Assembly: GCA_022496805.1 (NCBI GenBank)
Contig: CM040094.1
Coordinates: forward strand, 13,787,501-13,851,500
DNA: 64,000 nt
Source: Pohlia nutans
Taxonomy: Eukaryota; Streptophyta; Bryopsida; Bryales; Mniaceae
Reading direction: 5' to 3'
This document shows positions 22,961 to 35,149 of the stretch, piece after piece. Position 1 is the stretch's first letter; each line of letters opens with the position of its first letter. The translations under genes and the position numbers were made by a program. The notes below the pieces were generated by a model. That model did not search any database. It was not told the origin of the DNA and was given only the letters and a program-made list of their open reading frames with translations.

Positions 22961-23373
22961 TGGACAATTTCCGTGTAGTTAAAGTGGGTAGCAAGAAAAA
23001 TAATTATTGAATATTTTATTGAATATTTTTTAATAATATTATTTTGATCAAATTTAGATATAGAAAGAAAATAAAATCTAGATATGGAAAAGATGATGTT
23101 GCACGAAAAACGCACTAAATCAGTGTAGTTTTAAAGACGATTAAAACACGACATTTGACGACTATGAAGAGTGCTGAATTCATACGTTTTCAATAGATGT
23201 ATCAATCGTTTCGAATCAGTACTATATCCGCTTGTACGAACATCGTGTCATATCAATGTAGTTGCGATGAATGACGCAAAGATGCGGAATCAGTACGAAA
23301 ACTGTACGAACCCTTGAAATATCGGATATCGCACTAAAATCGTGCGGAATCAGTGGGGTCCGAAATTCCTGAT

Positions 23374-25130
23374 GACATGGAAATTTTTTTAGCTTCTCGT
23401 AGCAGAGGTCCTGCGAACGTCACTATGCAATCGTGCTAATGTTCTCCACGACGTCTTACATAACATCCAACGCGGTGACGTGGATGTTTTCGGAAGACAT
23501 CATCATGATAAGAGAATCGTCCTAGAGAACATCTCGAGGTCATCTCACATGTGTCACGGAAGACATCATCGTCATCGCAAAGACGTGGTCTATAATATGT
23601 CCTGTCATTTGTGAACATGTTACAAAAGACATGAGCATAGACATCTTCGAGTCGACCCAGAAAACATCCTCACGTCCTATATCGTGTGTTGTGAGATACG
23701 GCCGCGCTAAAAGTAGACGTCGCACAAAGCATGGTCTCGTCATTCTGCAATAGTGCCCATGTTCTCGGGGACAGCTTTGAGAACATCCACAGCGTCACGA
23801 ATATTGTTTGTGGAAGACATCACGTAATGATAAGAGAGTCGTCCCAGCTAACATCCCCAGGTCTCGTAACACGTGTCATGAAAGACATCATCGTCATCAC
23901 AAAGACGTTCCCTCAAACATTTTGACGTCATTCACAAACATGTTATAAAAGACATAATCATCATCACATAGTCGACCTAGAAAACATCATGACGTCTTGT
24001 ACCGCGTGTTGTAAAAGACAGCCGCCGCTATATGTAGACGTCGCACGAAGCATATTCATGTCACCAATCGAACATGCACCGAGACGTCCTTCGCGACCAC
24101 CCCAACATCCCGACGTCATGAACAACATGCAGAACGATACATCTCGCGTAACATGCACTAGTTTTGGGGAGCATCCATACGTCACATTGCAGAGCATTTG
24201 TACTGTACCATGGGAATGATGCCTGCTAGTCACAAATACGTACTCGCATTGCATATGCATAAAACGTTTTAACAACACAGTTCAATAGTGATAACTATTC
24301 AGTCCGTGACCTCAAATGGCGCAGAGTCCACATCTACGGGCACGTCCACCACATATCGATCTACTATGCATCCACTAGCTGCACACGCTCCAATGTCATC
24401 GCTTGCTGTTGGTGCTCCCAGAATTATTTGTACTCTCATCGGCGCTTATCGTGCACTACACATGAACATATGCCAACAACAATTGCGGTTAAACAAGGTC
24501 CAGGCGATGGCCATAAACTACAGAAATTCTCATACTTGGGACGTTCTATATATGCATGGAACGTTCTAAACGTGCATGACCGCTGGACCCTCATTCCATA
24601 CGAAAACAACGTTCTGTACGTCTTCCAGCAAATACTTCAAGTTACATCACAGGTTAAGACGTCTCTTGGGATGTTCTATCAAACAAGCGGACGCTACTGG
24701 AGTCGCGACACTGTCTCAATTGACGTCTGCAAAGACGTCGTGCACATCGTCCGTGTTGTACCTCAACGTTCATTCCGGGATGTTGTGGGTCACGTGCGTC
24801 TCATTCGTGGTGCATGTTCATTTCTTCTTGGCCGCCTCCGCTCTTGTTGACGTGCCACCCTGCACTTGTGCAATAACATCATGTCATGGACTCTTTCTAT
24901 GCAATGTCCCAGTATACTATGAATGGCAATCTAAAAACCACTTAGACATTGCATAATTTGCCGTATTCAACGCCGTAGAGCTGAATTTCAGACATTCACG
25001 TGAAGCGTAAATACATGTCTTATGAGACATCCTTAGACGTCTCCATGAACATCCGCTAACGTCCAAGAGGATATTTGCACATCACTTTCAAGACATGGAG
25101 AATCATGTGTATGGAATGTCAAATCATAAC
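23374..25130. repeat. Motif-rich CACTA interior, segment 2
   Basis: Degenerate repeats such as GAAGACATCATC, TCGTCATC and AACATC..GACGTC are spaced throughout. They include two diverged versions of one block at about 23440-23640 and 23740-23950 (GTTCTC..GGACG, AAGACATCA, AAGAGAATCGTCC / AAGAGAGTCGTCC). No coding region is supported. Confidence 0.55.
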
Positions 25131-25235
25131 GTTCATATGTGATAGGCAACACCAGAAAATGAGATGAGCATGTCGTTTGTTTCAATTCTGCAGTACGACT
25201 TGGGAGTTTGTGGCACAAATAAGAAGGGTGTACCT

Positions 25236-25530
25236 ACCCACACGCGCTTCAAAAATCTTTCCTTCGCCGGCTCAATATGCTTGGGAAATTTTTTACAAGG
25301 ATCCAAGTCCCCCGAGAGCAGCCGCAAGTCATTCTCGAACGCCGACACCAATGTCCCGTATGGGTGGCCATTTTGGTCCACAGTCAGCGGCTTCTTGTCC
25401 CAATCCCGCTCTATCGTGCCGCGCCGCCGCTGAGACGGAGGCGGTGTCTCCTCCTCTTCCGTGTCCTCATTTAGGGTTCTCTTCGTCCTCTTCATCCGGC
25501 TCATCGTCGTCCTCCTGCTTGGAGTGACTG
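25236..25530 (-). pseudogene. Transposase-like exon (LTVDxxGxPYG domain) in CACTA
   Basis: The minus-strand frame reads a basic/acidic lead (RMKRTKRTLNEDTEEEE), then KKPLTVDQNGHPYG, FENDLRLLSGDLDP and KERFLKRVW. It ends at a good donor (GTGTGG/GTAGGTAC) at about 25236. The pattern of V-D-x-x-G-x-P-x-G followed by a Lys-rich helix resembles the plant CACTA-associated Transposase_24 type; this is recall by pattern, not a search. It could be an exon of the element's own second protein. No complete gene can be assembled here. Confidence 0.45.
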
Positions 25531-26150
25531 TCATACCCTCGGCAGTACAACAAAAAACCTTGCCTAATTACATATTAATATCACATACCATAGCATTCCA
25601 GAATACATGTTGATGTAGCAACCCCTTCCACAGCAACCCACAACATAGCATCTCAGAACATCGCAACTCAGATTATGATGTTGCACTTGCGTCATGGAAG
25701 CGGATCATAGACCTGATACAGCTCATTCACACGCTCAATGGTTCTCAGATGTCTGGTGAGACGTCTCTATGTTTCATGGAACGTCCCCATCTCGTGTATG
25801 ACGTCTGCGACATAGTCACCTTACTCAATGATCAACAAAGCCCAATCATTCTCACAGATGAATCATTCCAGGACACTTGCAACATTCTACTGTCCGCCTT
25901 CGTTCATAAGAAAGCTATATGCAACAAAATTACGTCTAGCAGGGGACGTCTCACGAGACGTGAGCATGTCTTCTACCATGTTTCCAGGGATGTTTGGCTA
26001 GACATAAATATGTCATCTTCCGTGTTGCCAGGGAATCCCGTCTAGACGTAACCATGTCTAATGTAGTGTTGCCATGGACGTCTAGCTAGACGCAACCATG
26101 TTCTAATTAAATCGTGTTCTAGGGGAAGCACTGACACAGCAAGAAAATTT

Positions 26151-26305
26151 ACCTGTGGTTGTTTATACGGTTTGGCTGGCACATGTATTGCAGCTGCGGA
26201 CTTGCGGTGACATCTGATTTCAGTGTTGCAGGGTGCTCCAAAATCGGCTCATTCATTTTTGCACCTTCTTTCTCCGCCTCCTCTTGTGTCTCATGTGTTT
26301 CTGTT
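26151..26305 (-). pseudogene. Exon-like fragment in CACTA
   Basis: On the minus strand an acceptor (ACTAGACTAACAG) precedes an open stretch beginning ETHETQEEAEKEGAK, containing PILEHPATLKSDV and QLQYMCQPN, and closing at a donor (CACAG/GTAAATTT). It lies just upstream, in transcription sense, of the exon-like block at 25236-25530, so both may belong to one decayed transposon gene. I do not recognise the domain. Confidence 0.35.
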
Positions 26306-27840
26306 AGTCTAGTTGAATACAAAAAAATTAACTAGTTAGATGAATAAAAATAGATTATGGCAATTAAAACATTGTGATTCTTCTTGGCACTGAATGCACA
26401 AACCTCGAGAACGCAACGAGTCAGCAACTACATGTCATGGTGGATGTTGGATAGAGCGTTTGAGCGTTTTAAGTTAACGTCCTGCAACATGTTCTCCATG
26501 ATGTCTTAGATAACATCATAAATAATGTCTTAGACAATGTCATGTTACCTGAAACCTTAGTACGAAAATCTAATTTACAACGAACTTCATGTGACAAAAC
26601 AAAACAATTTGCTAGTGTTTTTTGTCCCCTAAACCTAAATTCTCAACCTATTGTTGTTATAATCCACTCCAAGACAAGCAAATAGTTCCAAAACAATCAC
26701 AAAAAGAGTAGAGTTTAAGAAAGTTGTTAAAGGCAAGTGTTGCCTTCAAAATAAGCCCAACAAAAACCCACAATATGCAACACTCCGAACCTTCAAACAC
26801 CCCAACAATGAAGAAGAAAGAAGAGAAACCCACAAAAACCTAACACCTCCATACTTCATATTGTAACAATCTAACATGCTAATCTCTAAAACTCTAGAAC
26901 TCTAACAAAAGATGTGTAAAAATGAAAGCAAGAATGAGATTCTGCTCTTTTATCTTCCCTGAAAGTATTGTAACCTAACTACGGCGGCTAACCCTAGCCA
27001 CCTTTGTTCATCCAATGAACTGGATGAAAGTCATCCCAGTAGATGATCACAGTGACATAATGGACATCATCTTAGACATCTTCATGGACGTCATCTTAGA
27101 CATCTTCATGGACAGCTGGATGTCATCATTGATATCCTTCTAAACATTCTGATGTTGGCTATTGACTGTAATTTTTGAATTTATATTGCACTCAGATAAA
27201 CGTAAAGACTTCATATTACGAAAACGTCTTGCTTTTCTATAAAAAAATTACTTGTCTAAGAATTTGTTAAAATTTTTTTTACAAGATTCTAATCAAATAA
27301 AATCTGATACAAGCACAATTTTATTTTTAGACAAATAAAACATCTTACACTTGCGTCTAAATGCTTATAAGTATATTAAGAAATATGAAGTTTTTGACAG
27401 TACCTAATTTATTTTTTTTAAAACACTGTAATAAACATGATGAAAGTTGAATGACATCTGAGTATAGGTGTTTGCATGGTATGGTTCATCAACTTCTTTG
27501 TCAAAGTGCAAGACTTTGCTCTTCTTTTTAATCATTTAGAACTTCATAAATAGAAATTAATGGTAGAAGTTAAAAAAATTTGAACTACTACAACTAAGTG
27601 ATGTCTTATACCAATGCCAAAAAAAGAGGTAAAAAATAACAAACATGCAATCCAAATTGATGTTTGTGTAAAACATCAGTGCCTTGTTGTAGTGCACAAG
27701 TGCACACAAAAATTATGAAAGAGAAAAGAAGGTTGTGGATGGAATTTTCAGCTATAAATTTTTGATAGCACAACGTCTTGAATGAACATGTCATTGATGA
27801 AAGCAGAGGTGCATGTTTCACCTATGAACGACGCACGCCA
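26306..27840. other. AT-rich part of the CACTA interior
   Basis: It has fewer GACGTC-type motifs than its flanks, except a 24-26-bp tandem pair at about 27062-27115 (CATCTTAGACATCTTCATGGA twice). No coding or RNA gene is visible. Confidence 0.45.
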
Positions 27841-28410
27841 TAAGATTTCCTGCTCTGAGAGAAGACGTATTTGCATTGCAAGTGTTGCTGCTGAGACGTA
27901 CCTTGCGCGCCCTGGTGGATGACGGAGACGACATTGCGCACATTGTTTAAAACATCCGTGAACGTCCGTGTTGTGTCCTCTCAGACATCGCGTACATAGA
28001 CTGAGACAGACGTGCTTGTCCGTTGTCTTCTATGGCGCGTCCTATGTCTCAGAGGATGTTCTTTCAGCCGTCACGGATGACCTTCTAGACCTCCACCCAC
28101 GTCAACAATTACATCAGTCCGTGCTGGCACGATGTCTCCTATGTCGACTCGGATGTCTTCGTCGATGTCCAAAGAGACATTGTTTGTGACTTCTGCAGAC
28201 GCAGTCAGCCATCATTTCAGATGGAGACATGTGGCTATGTTGAGTGAGAAGTCGAACTGTGACGGTGGATGTTGTGGATGACGTACCGATTTCGGACGTT
28301 TGAACATGGCCCCGTCAATGTGAACGCAGGCTATGTCCTCTTCCGTGTTGCAATGGACGTCTCGGGAAACACGCATCGCTGCATGGCGGTTGTCTGCAGC
28401 GATGGAACCT

Positions 28411-28557
28411 GGGAATGCAACAGTGCCTGCATTAAATCACATCGATGATTTCTTTTTGTCATCATCATTACAGCATCAACATGAAATACATATTGTTCTA
28501 GAAGAAGAGAGTGAAGTACAACTTGCAACACGCCGGCTACTTTATTTTCTACATTGA
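28411..28557 (+). pseudogene. Open coding-like fragment in CACTA
   Basis: The plus-strand frame includes NATVPALNHIDDFFLSSSL and EIHIVLEEESEVQLATRRLL and ends at TGA (28557). Its composition differs from the surrounding motif repeats and looks protein-like. No domain is recognised. It could be the 3' exon of a transposon gene or a captured host fragment. Confidence 0.3.
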
Positions 28558-28907
28558 GTAACTTTTTCAGTGCTAATTTTGTCCACATACATATATTGCG
28601 TAAAGCTTATCCTGCGGCCCTATTTTGTTTGCAGTTGTTATCTACAATATTCCCTCCACATTCTTGTACACTCCTACGTACAGTACGTAACATCGCTAGA
28701 GGATGTCAGTACAGATTATGTACAATTGCAAAGTTTGTACACCATCCAAATCATATTTTTCATAACATGATGAATCGAATTGGTCATTTTGAAAACATAA
28801 TTTGATTGGAGCAACAAACTTTAAGAAAAAGGATTTTCATGGTTCGTGTGATCTGTGGCTGGAGCCTACAAAGGCGGTTTTTGATATCCGAGTTTTATGA
28901 GCTGCAA

Positions 28908-29047
28908 ATACGACGATGAGGCGAATGACATATTGCCGCAAAATTGGAAAGCAATAACGTATGTGAAGCAGGAGCGGCTACACATCACTGTTGACGACTT
29001 TGGATATCCGTATGGCAACATGGCAAAGATCCTGGAAAAGGCCTGAC
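28908..29047 (+). pseudogene. Second fragment of the TVDxxGxPYG domain
   Basis: The plus-strand frame reads EANDILPQNWKAITYVKQER, then ITVDDFGYPYGNMAKILEKA and a stop. The core matches the minus-strand fragment at 25236-25530 (LTVDQNGHPYG), showing two diverged and oppositely oriented copies of one transposon protein domain within the element. Confidence 0.4.
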
Positions 29048-30445
29048 ATCCAGTCCGTATGCAAAGGATCTTGATCTCAGAGTGGGTTGGGGTGATCAAA
29101 CGAATATAATGCCGGAACGCCTTGTGAAGCAGACGTATGAGAGGACGATATGTCTCGTTTCAAGCAAAGGGTGCGGGAGATGTGGTATTTTCCCATCATT
29201 ACGAAGGTCCTCATCAGTGTCCGATTGTTGCGGATGTCATTGCCAACACCACACCTACAACATGCGCATGACCAGCGGGATGTCACATCAGACGTCCTGC
29301 ACAACGTCACGGATGACCTTTCAGACATCGCGTACATTGACTGATAGAGTCGTGATCGGATGTGCTCTCTTATGTCGCGCCTGATGTCATCACGTATGTC
29401 TACAGAGACACCGTTTGAGATGTCTGTAAAGGCATCTCGGATATTTAAGCTAGAGAAATACCGCCATGTTCACGGAGACATTCAACCATTCCGGTGGACG
29501 TTATCTGCGACGTCCTACAGTGTCTCAACGACGTCCTCTACCGTGTCACCGTGGACGTCTCTCCCAAGACGCCTTCATACATGGCGGATATATGCGGCGA
29601 TGGTCGATGTGACATCTGTGTGGACATCCCTTCAAACAATCTTGGAGACGCGTGCCCCGTCGTTGCGGATGTCATCGCTAAAACGTTATCAACAACATGC
29701 GCATGTCCGGCGGGATGTCCTAGCACACGTCATGTATGCGACGTCACGGATGACTTCTTGGACATCATGTACATCATCTGAGACATCCATGCTTGGACAT
29801 TGTTTTGTATGTGACGGTTGATGTCTTCACAGATGTCCGGAGACACACCCTGTGTTACGTCTGTAGAAGCATCTCGGACGTTTGAGATGGAGACATGTAG
29901 CTATGTTGAGTGAGACGTCCGACAATTTTGGTGGATGTTCTGTTTGATGTCGCCAAATTCCTACGACCACTGTGCTGTGTCATTATGGAGGTTGACTATG
30001 TCCTTAGCCGTGTCGCAATGGATGTCTCAAAAAACACGCACAGTTGTATAGCGGATGCCTGCGGCGATGCAAGGTGGGACATCCATGAAAACAATGTTGG
30101 AGAGGTGGGCTCGTTCTTTGCGGATGTCATAGCTGACATGGCATAATATGATTGGAGCATCACTAGGTCCCCTGCAGAGACACGGTGCTCCTCGTCTTCT
30201 GTTCTTTTTCGTCTCGTCCTCTGCGCTCTTGCCTCATTGAACCTCATTTTGGAATTCTTCTTCCGAACTTGGAACACCGGAAAAGACATACACACCAGGG
30301 CCCCTCCTCGTCACCCAATCGATGCTTAGCTTACTAAATGGGAACGGGAGCTCAAATGACAGAAGAGGACCTCTTAACCGTCACTGCCTCTTGTCGGCCA
30401 AATAGACCGGTCATCGAGCCCTAATTTGTGCCAGCGTATAAATGA

Positions 30446-30620
30446 AGTACCCCATGACATGGTCAGTTTCAACATAAATTAATTGGTTTCTTTCCAAAAA
30501 AAAGTTCCACGTGGCATCATATGATTGGTTTAGAGTGACATGGACATTTGGAAATATGATGTGGAAATTCAGTTTCAAAATTAACCAGAATCTTGCCTCT
30601 GATCCTTATGTCAGTACCGT
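30446..30620. mobile_element. MITE copy 3 of the 1305 family, nested in CACTA
   Basis: It shares GGTCAGTTTC, ATATGATGTGGAAAT and GATTGGTTTA with copies at 1305-1480 and 18775-18945, and the ends TACCCCATGACATGG / ...GTCAGTACCGTA. It interrupts the GACGTC-type repeats, so it inserted after they formed. Confidence 0.6.
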
Positions 30621-31140
30621 ATTTCCGATAAAATTGCGACAATCCTTTGTGTTGACACGTAGGACGGCACCAGTGCATCAGTGCATGGAGATATGTCAAG
30701 TTGCATGTTTTTTCCAACGTCAATTGTAGCATTGGCACAATGTTTTTTCTGACGTTCTATATTATGTCCGCCGCTGCATGGAGATGTCCGCGTTGACGTC
30801 CTGTCCGACGTCCGCTGCTGCATGTAGACGTTAGCTTTGACGTTCGGTTTGATGTCCGCAGCTGCATCATGAATGTATGCGGAGATGTCCGATGGGACAT
30901 CCCGATAGACATCCATGCTGCCGCTATATGTAGACACGGGCCCGTCTGTTGCGGATGTCATTGCTAACACCTCACGAACAACATGCAAATGTCCGCCGTG
31001 ATGTTCCAGCCCACGTTCAGAGCGCGACATCAGAAATGACCGCGCAGACACCGCGCAGATCGAGTGAGACATTTCGTGCAATCCCAGGTCTGTGATGTCG
31101 CGCCAGATGTCTTCAAGGGTGTTTAGAGAGACACCCATCA

Positions 31141-32084
31141 TGACGTCTGAAGAAGCATGTCGGACGTCTTAGACCACGCCATTTGCCTATGTTGCGGAAG
31201 ACGATTCTGATTGTTTCGGTAGACGTTGTCCACAATGTCCGGTTCTGTGACTGCTGTCACGGTGCCATGTCATCCTTGACGTCTGTAGATGTCCTTGACC
31301 GTGTCGCAGTGGATGTCTCCGCCAAGACGTCCTACTGCGTGACGGATGTATGCGGCCATGTCTGATGGGTCATCCTCATGGACATCCTAGAAGACAATGA
31401 TGAAGACGTGGGCGCGTATGTTATAGATATCATCGCTGACACATCACGAACAACGTGCAAATGTCCGCCGGGATGTTGCAGCCCACGTTCGGAGCGCGAC
31501 ATCACAGATGACTGCGGAGACACCGTGCACATCGAGTGAGACGTTCTGTGCAATCCCAAGTCACTGATGTCGCGCCCGATGTCTTCACGGGTGTTTAGAG
31601 AGACACCCATCATGACGTCTGAAAAAGCATGTCAGACGTCTTAGACCACGCCATTTGCCTATGTTGCAGAAGACGATTCCAATTGTTTCGGTAGACGTTG
31701 TCCACAATGTCCGATTCTGTGACTGCTGTCACGGTGCCATGTCATCCTTAACGTCTGTAGATGTCCTTGACCGTGTCGCAGTGGACGTCTCCGCCAAGAC
31801 GCCATACTGCGTGACGGATGTATGCGGCCACGTCTGATGGGACATCCCCATGGACATCGTCGAAGACAATGATGAAAACGCGGACGCGTCTGTTACAGAT
31901 GTCATCGCTGACACATCACGAACAACGTGCCAATGTCCGCCGGGATGTTGCAGCCCACGTTCGGAGCGCGACATCACAGATGACTGCGGAGACACCGCGC
32001 ACATCGAGTGAGACGTTCCTTGCAATCCCAGGTATCTGATGTCGCGCCCGATGTCTTCAGTGTTGTTTAGAGAGACACCCGTAT
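31141..32084. repeat. 472-bp tandem repeat, two close copies plus a diverged third
   Basis: Unit 1 (31141-31612) and unit 2 (31613-32084) start TGACGTCTGAA.AAGCATGTC and run in parallel throughout, including identical-length 60-codon frames 472 bp apart. A diverged third copy follows to about 32560, starting TGATGTCTGCAGAAGCATCC. The DNA is built of GACGTC-type motifs. The open frames are repeat by-products. Confidence 0.85.
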
Positions 32085-32560
32085 TGATGTCTGCAGAAGC
32101 ATCCCGTACATCTTAAACCGCGCCATATTGCTATGTTGCGGAAGACGACACCGAATGTTTATGTGGATGTTCTCCAGAATGTCTAATTTTGTGACTTCTG
32201 GGACGTTGCCATGTCATATCCGACGTCTTTAGACGTCGTATATCGTGTCGCGGTGGACGTCTGTGCCAAGACGCCCTACTACATCACGGATGTATGCGGC
32301 GTTGTCTGATGGAACATCCCCTTGGACATCCTAGAAGACAATGATGGACACGCTGGCCCGTGTGTCACGCATGTCTTCGCGGACACGTCATGAACAGCAT
32401 GCGGAGGTCCCCGGGATGTCCCAGCTGACGTTCAGAGCACGACATCATGGACGACTCCTCACTCATCTTGGATGTCAGTGCAGACATAGTGTACGTGAAC
32501 TGAAACATCCGTGGGAGGACGTTGTATCTTATGTCGCCAACTATGTCTCAGTGGATGTGT

Positions 32561-33749
32561 ACGTAGACATCCGCGGCGACGTGCTCAAAAGTATCTCGCA
32601 TGTTTTGTAGGGTCATGAGGCTACAATGATTCGGGAGACGTGTAGCTGTTTAATTGGATGTTGTATGAGACGTCTCCGACCGTGACTTACGTGCTTCTGC
32701 GATGTCTTTCAAGACGTCGGCTATATAAGCATTCACTGTTGCAGAGTAAATAATAATGGGGATGTACCATGGGACATTGTAGTTCACTTCCGTAGACATC
32801 GTTGCGCTTTGAGGACGTCGTTGCGGACATCCCAATGGATGTCCACGAAAACATCCCCACGTCATCGAAGTCATCGTCAATCAGATGTCTTGCAGACGAT
32901 GGCCTAAACAGAGTATGACGTGGCAGCTCGTCCAACGTGGCTTTTTCGTGCCATGTAGGTTAAGTTCTCCAAATTTGGAAATTCCATAATATATCCACTT
33001 GTATTTTCCACCATAAATGTTGAGAAATCCTCTTATATTATAAAATTCTATTTTTGTCCGACGTGGATTTTTAATATTATAATATTAATATATTCTAATA
33101 TTTTTAATATTTTAATATTAAAAATCAAAATTTATATATAATTTTTATTATATAAAATAATATTTTTTAATTTTTTAATTTTTTAATATTATTATATTCT
33201 TATGATATTATTATAATATTATAATACTATAATTTACAATTATATTAAAGAATGGACGAATCAGAAATATTGCGAGTAGAAGATTTCGAATTTAAAATCA
33301 ATATTCCAAATTATGTGGTGATTTTAAATAAAAGTATATTGGACAAAAAGGAAATAGAATATAATAGTGTGAACCGGTTTTTTTTTTCCGCTCTTGCAAA
33401 CCGCTGCCCATTATGCTGAATTTTTTTACATCGGGTAGCATTTCACCTTGCATTCCAGTAAATTTCAAACACTTACCCTTGGTGAAACCGGAATCCCGTG
33501 CCAGCGTGGCAAAGATGCGTCTTTCCGAATGTCTTGCGGCATGTCTTCAGAAACGCGCAGATGCACGCAGACATCTACGCGTTTTTTCCGAAACACTCAA
33601 CTTGCCGAACCATCTAATCCCAAAATTATCTTCAACAACGTAGAGACATCCCTCTGTTGTGCGAGACATCCATACCAATGGGAAAGACATGATAGGGATG
33701 TCTCCATGTTTTCTGAAGACATGACCAAAAACACGGGTTTCTTATAGTG
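32561..33749. repeat. Right arm of CACTA with AT-rich insert
   Basis: Motif-rich sequence continues to about 32940, then an AT-rich tract of TAATATT-type repeats (about 33040-33250). The motif-rich right subterminal region (about 33500-33749) ends in the CACTA terminus. No gene is seen. Confidence 0.6.
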
Positions 33750-33752
33750 ACC

Positions 33753-35100
33753 AAAAAACGGCTTATGAATAGAGCCGATTGTTCAATTCCAACTGATGCG
33801 TGGATGATTTCCATCCAATTTTTTATGTGAAGGGCTTCGCTTGATGATGCCACCCTTTCAAGTTAAATTCAAATCATTCAAGATATTTTTAGATTTTATA
33901 TGGGGTTCCAACCCAGGGTAGGGCACTCATACATGTATTTGATAACCCATGTGCGACGGAAGGGTATTTATCATGGAGCTATTTATTTAATAAATTGGAA
34001 TTCTTTACACCCTATTAGTACAGATAAATCTAAATTTTGTCATTTTAGATGACCCTATTTGTATTTATAAAGTCATAAGTGAACTAATTTCTAGTGCCCT
34101 ATGTTCCTTATAATTTTTATATTTGACCCCATGAATGACGAACCATAGGACTCTTGAATGTTTGTAGTGAAAATTCAATAAACCATGTCTAAACTGAAGA
34201 CATCAAACAATGTACCAAAACATAAAAACTGGAAGCATTATTAGAACCTCTTGTTGTTTCAAAACATACATCAAACAATGTTCAAATCAAACAAACTTGA
34301 AGCAAGCAAATGAAAATGGATAGTTTTTCATCCATTGACCACCATAAAATGCACTGTATATCTCTGCCTCAATATCTTTTTTTCTACTTACTATTCTCAA
34401 CCCTATTTTAGATTAGAATAATTAGATAAATTGATGCATTATATGGTACCCTTATTTTTTTATACACACAACTTTGTAATTGAAGAGGCCCTTCATTATA
34501 TCAAAAAATTGTATAAATTTTCTCACAAATGAATAAAAAATATCCTACATTCTTTCGCACATGGTCTAATAAATTTTTGCAAGTGCCCTACCCAAGGTTC
34601 CAACTACCAAAAGAGTCGTAAAAACAGTTCACTGTGTAATGTATCTTGAATTTTTTGCTTGTTTTACTTAAACTAAATTTAGGCCATGAAAATGAGTTTC
34701 ATTGCATTTGAGCTTAAATAACAAAATGAAGCTTGGGAAGTCTAGTTTCTATTCCACTTTGAATTTTTGAATTTTTTTGGAGAATTGAGTGTTTGATTGT
34801 AGTTACAAGTTTGGTAGGTATCACCAAGGTGTAGCAAATTTTCTAAATTTAGATACACGGATGATTTTCATCAACTAAACTTTTCTTCATCGTAATTTAC
34901 ACCTTGGGTAAAAAAATTAGATTTTTCTAGTACATTTTGCAATTGATATAGATTTTCCTTACAATCACTTCAGAAAACCATATTAATTTCAAATTTTCAC
35001 CAAAATTTATGAAAAAAACTCATGATTTGTAGAAGACAAGTGACCTCATCTACTCAAAATATAAATTTGAATTCTTGTATTATTTTTAGTAGCAAAATTG
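33753..35100. other. Intergenic between CACTA and UGT-C promoter, no gene seen
   Basis: AT-rich DNA without bordered repeats that I can define. Open frames are short and random-looking. Confidence 0.45.
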
Positions 35101-35149
35101 AGTGTGACAAATAAAACATGAATCCTGGAAGGGTTAAAGAGTGAACAGA

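Larger units (their letters stand above)
21821..23373. mobile_element. Nested inverted-repeat element within the CACTA
   Basis: ATCAGGAATTTCAGACCCC at the left is matched by the reverse complement at the right end (GGGGTCCGAAATTCCTGAT). Pairing continues through CACTGATTC.GCACGATTT.AGTGCG. The 1553-bp span interrupts the GACGTC-type sequence and has its own different motif (GATTCCGCACG). It holds a 170-bp tandem duplication and a SINE. The target duplication is unclear and the superfamily unknown. Confidence 0.7.
27841..30440. repeat. Motif-rich CACTA interior, segment 3
   Basis: A long run of ACGTC/ACATC motifs with recurring phrases such as GATGTCTTC, GCGGATGTCAT, TGTCCGCCGGGATGT-like and GGACGTCTC. 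Individual phrases recur at irregular spacing and appear to be older relatives of the 472-bp unit at 31141-32084. Confidence 0.55.
21096..33749. mobile_element. 12.65-kb CACTA/EnSpm transposon, TSD ACC
   Basis: The left terminus CACTAGAAGAAACCCGTG at 21096 and the right terminus, read inward on the other strand, CACTATAAGAAACCCGTG form a 34-bp inverted repeat with one mismatch (position 6). Both sides are flanked by ACC (21093-21095, 33750-33752). CACTA ends plus a 3-bp duplication define the superfamily. The interior lacks a complete transposase. It is dominated by degenerate short motifs (GACGTC, GACATC, GATGTC, GACGTGG) far beyond the usual subterminal few hundred bases, and contains a nested element, a SINE, tandem repeats and exon-like transposase fragments. 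It is probably non-autonomous. The nearly perfect ends suggest recent activity or mobilisation in trans. Confidence 0.92.

Noticed and set aside
22741..23115. Frame containing GGIRTHDLP
   Set aside because: A well-known false protein encoded antisense to tRNA-like SINE sequence.
30611..31141. 176-codon minus-strand frame in the CACTA
   Set aside because: Built from the same repeated motif words as the flanks, and similar frames recur in each 472-bp unit. It is a repeat by-product.
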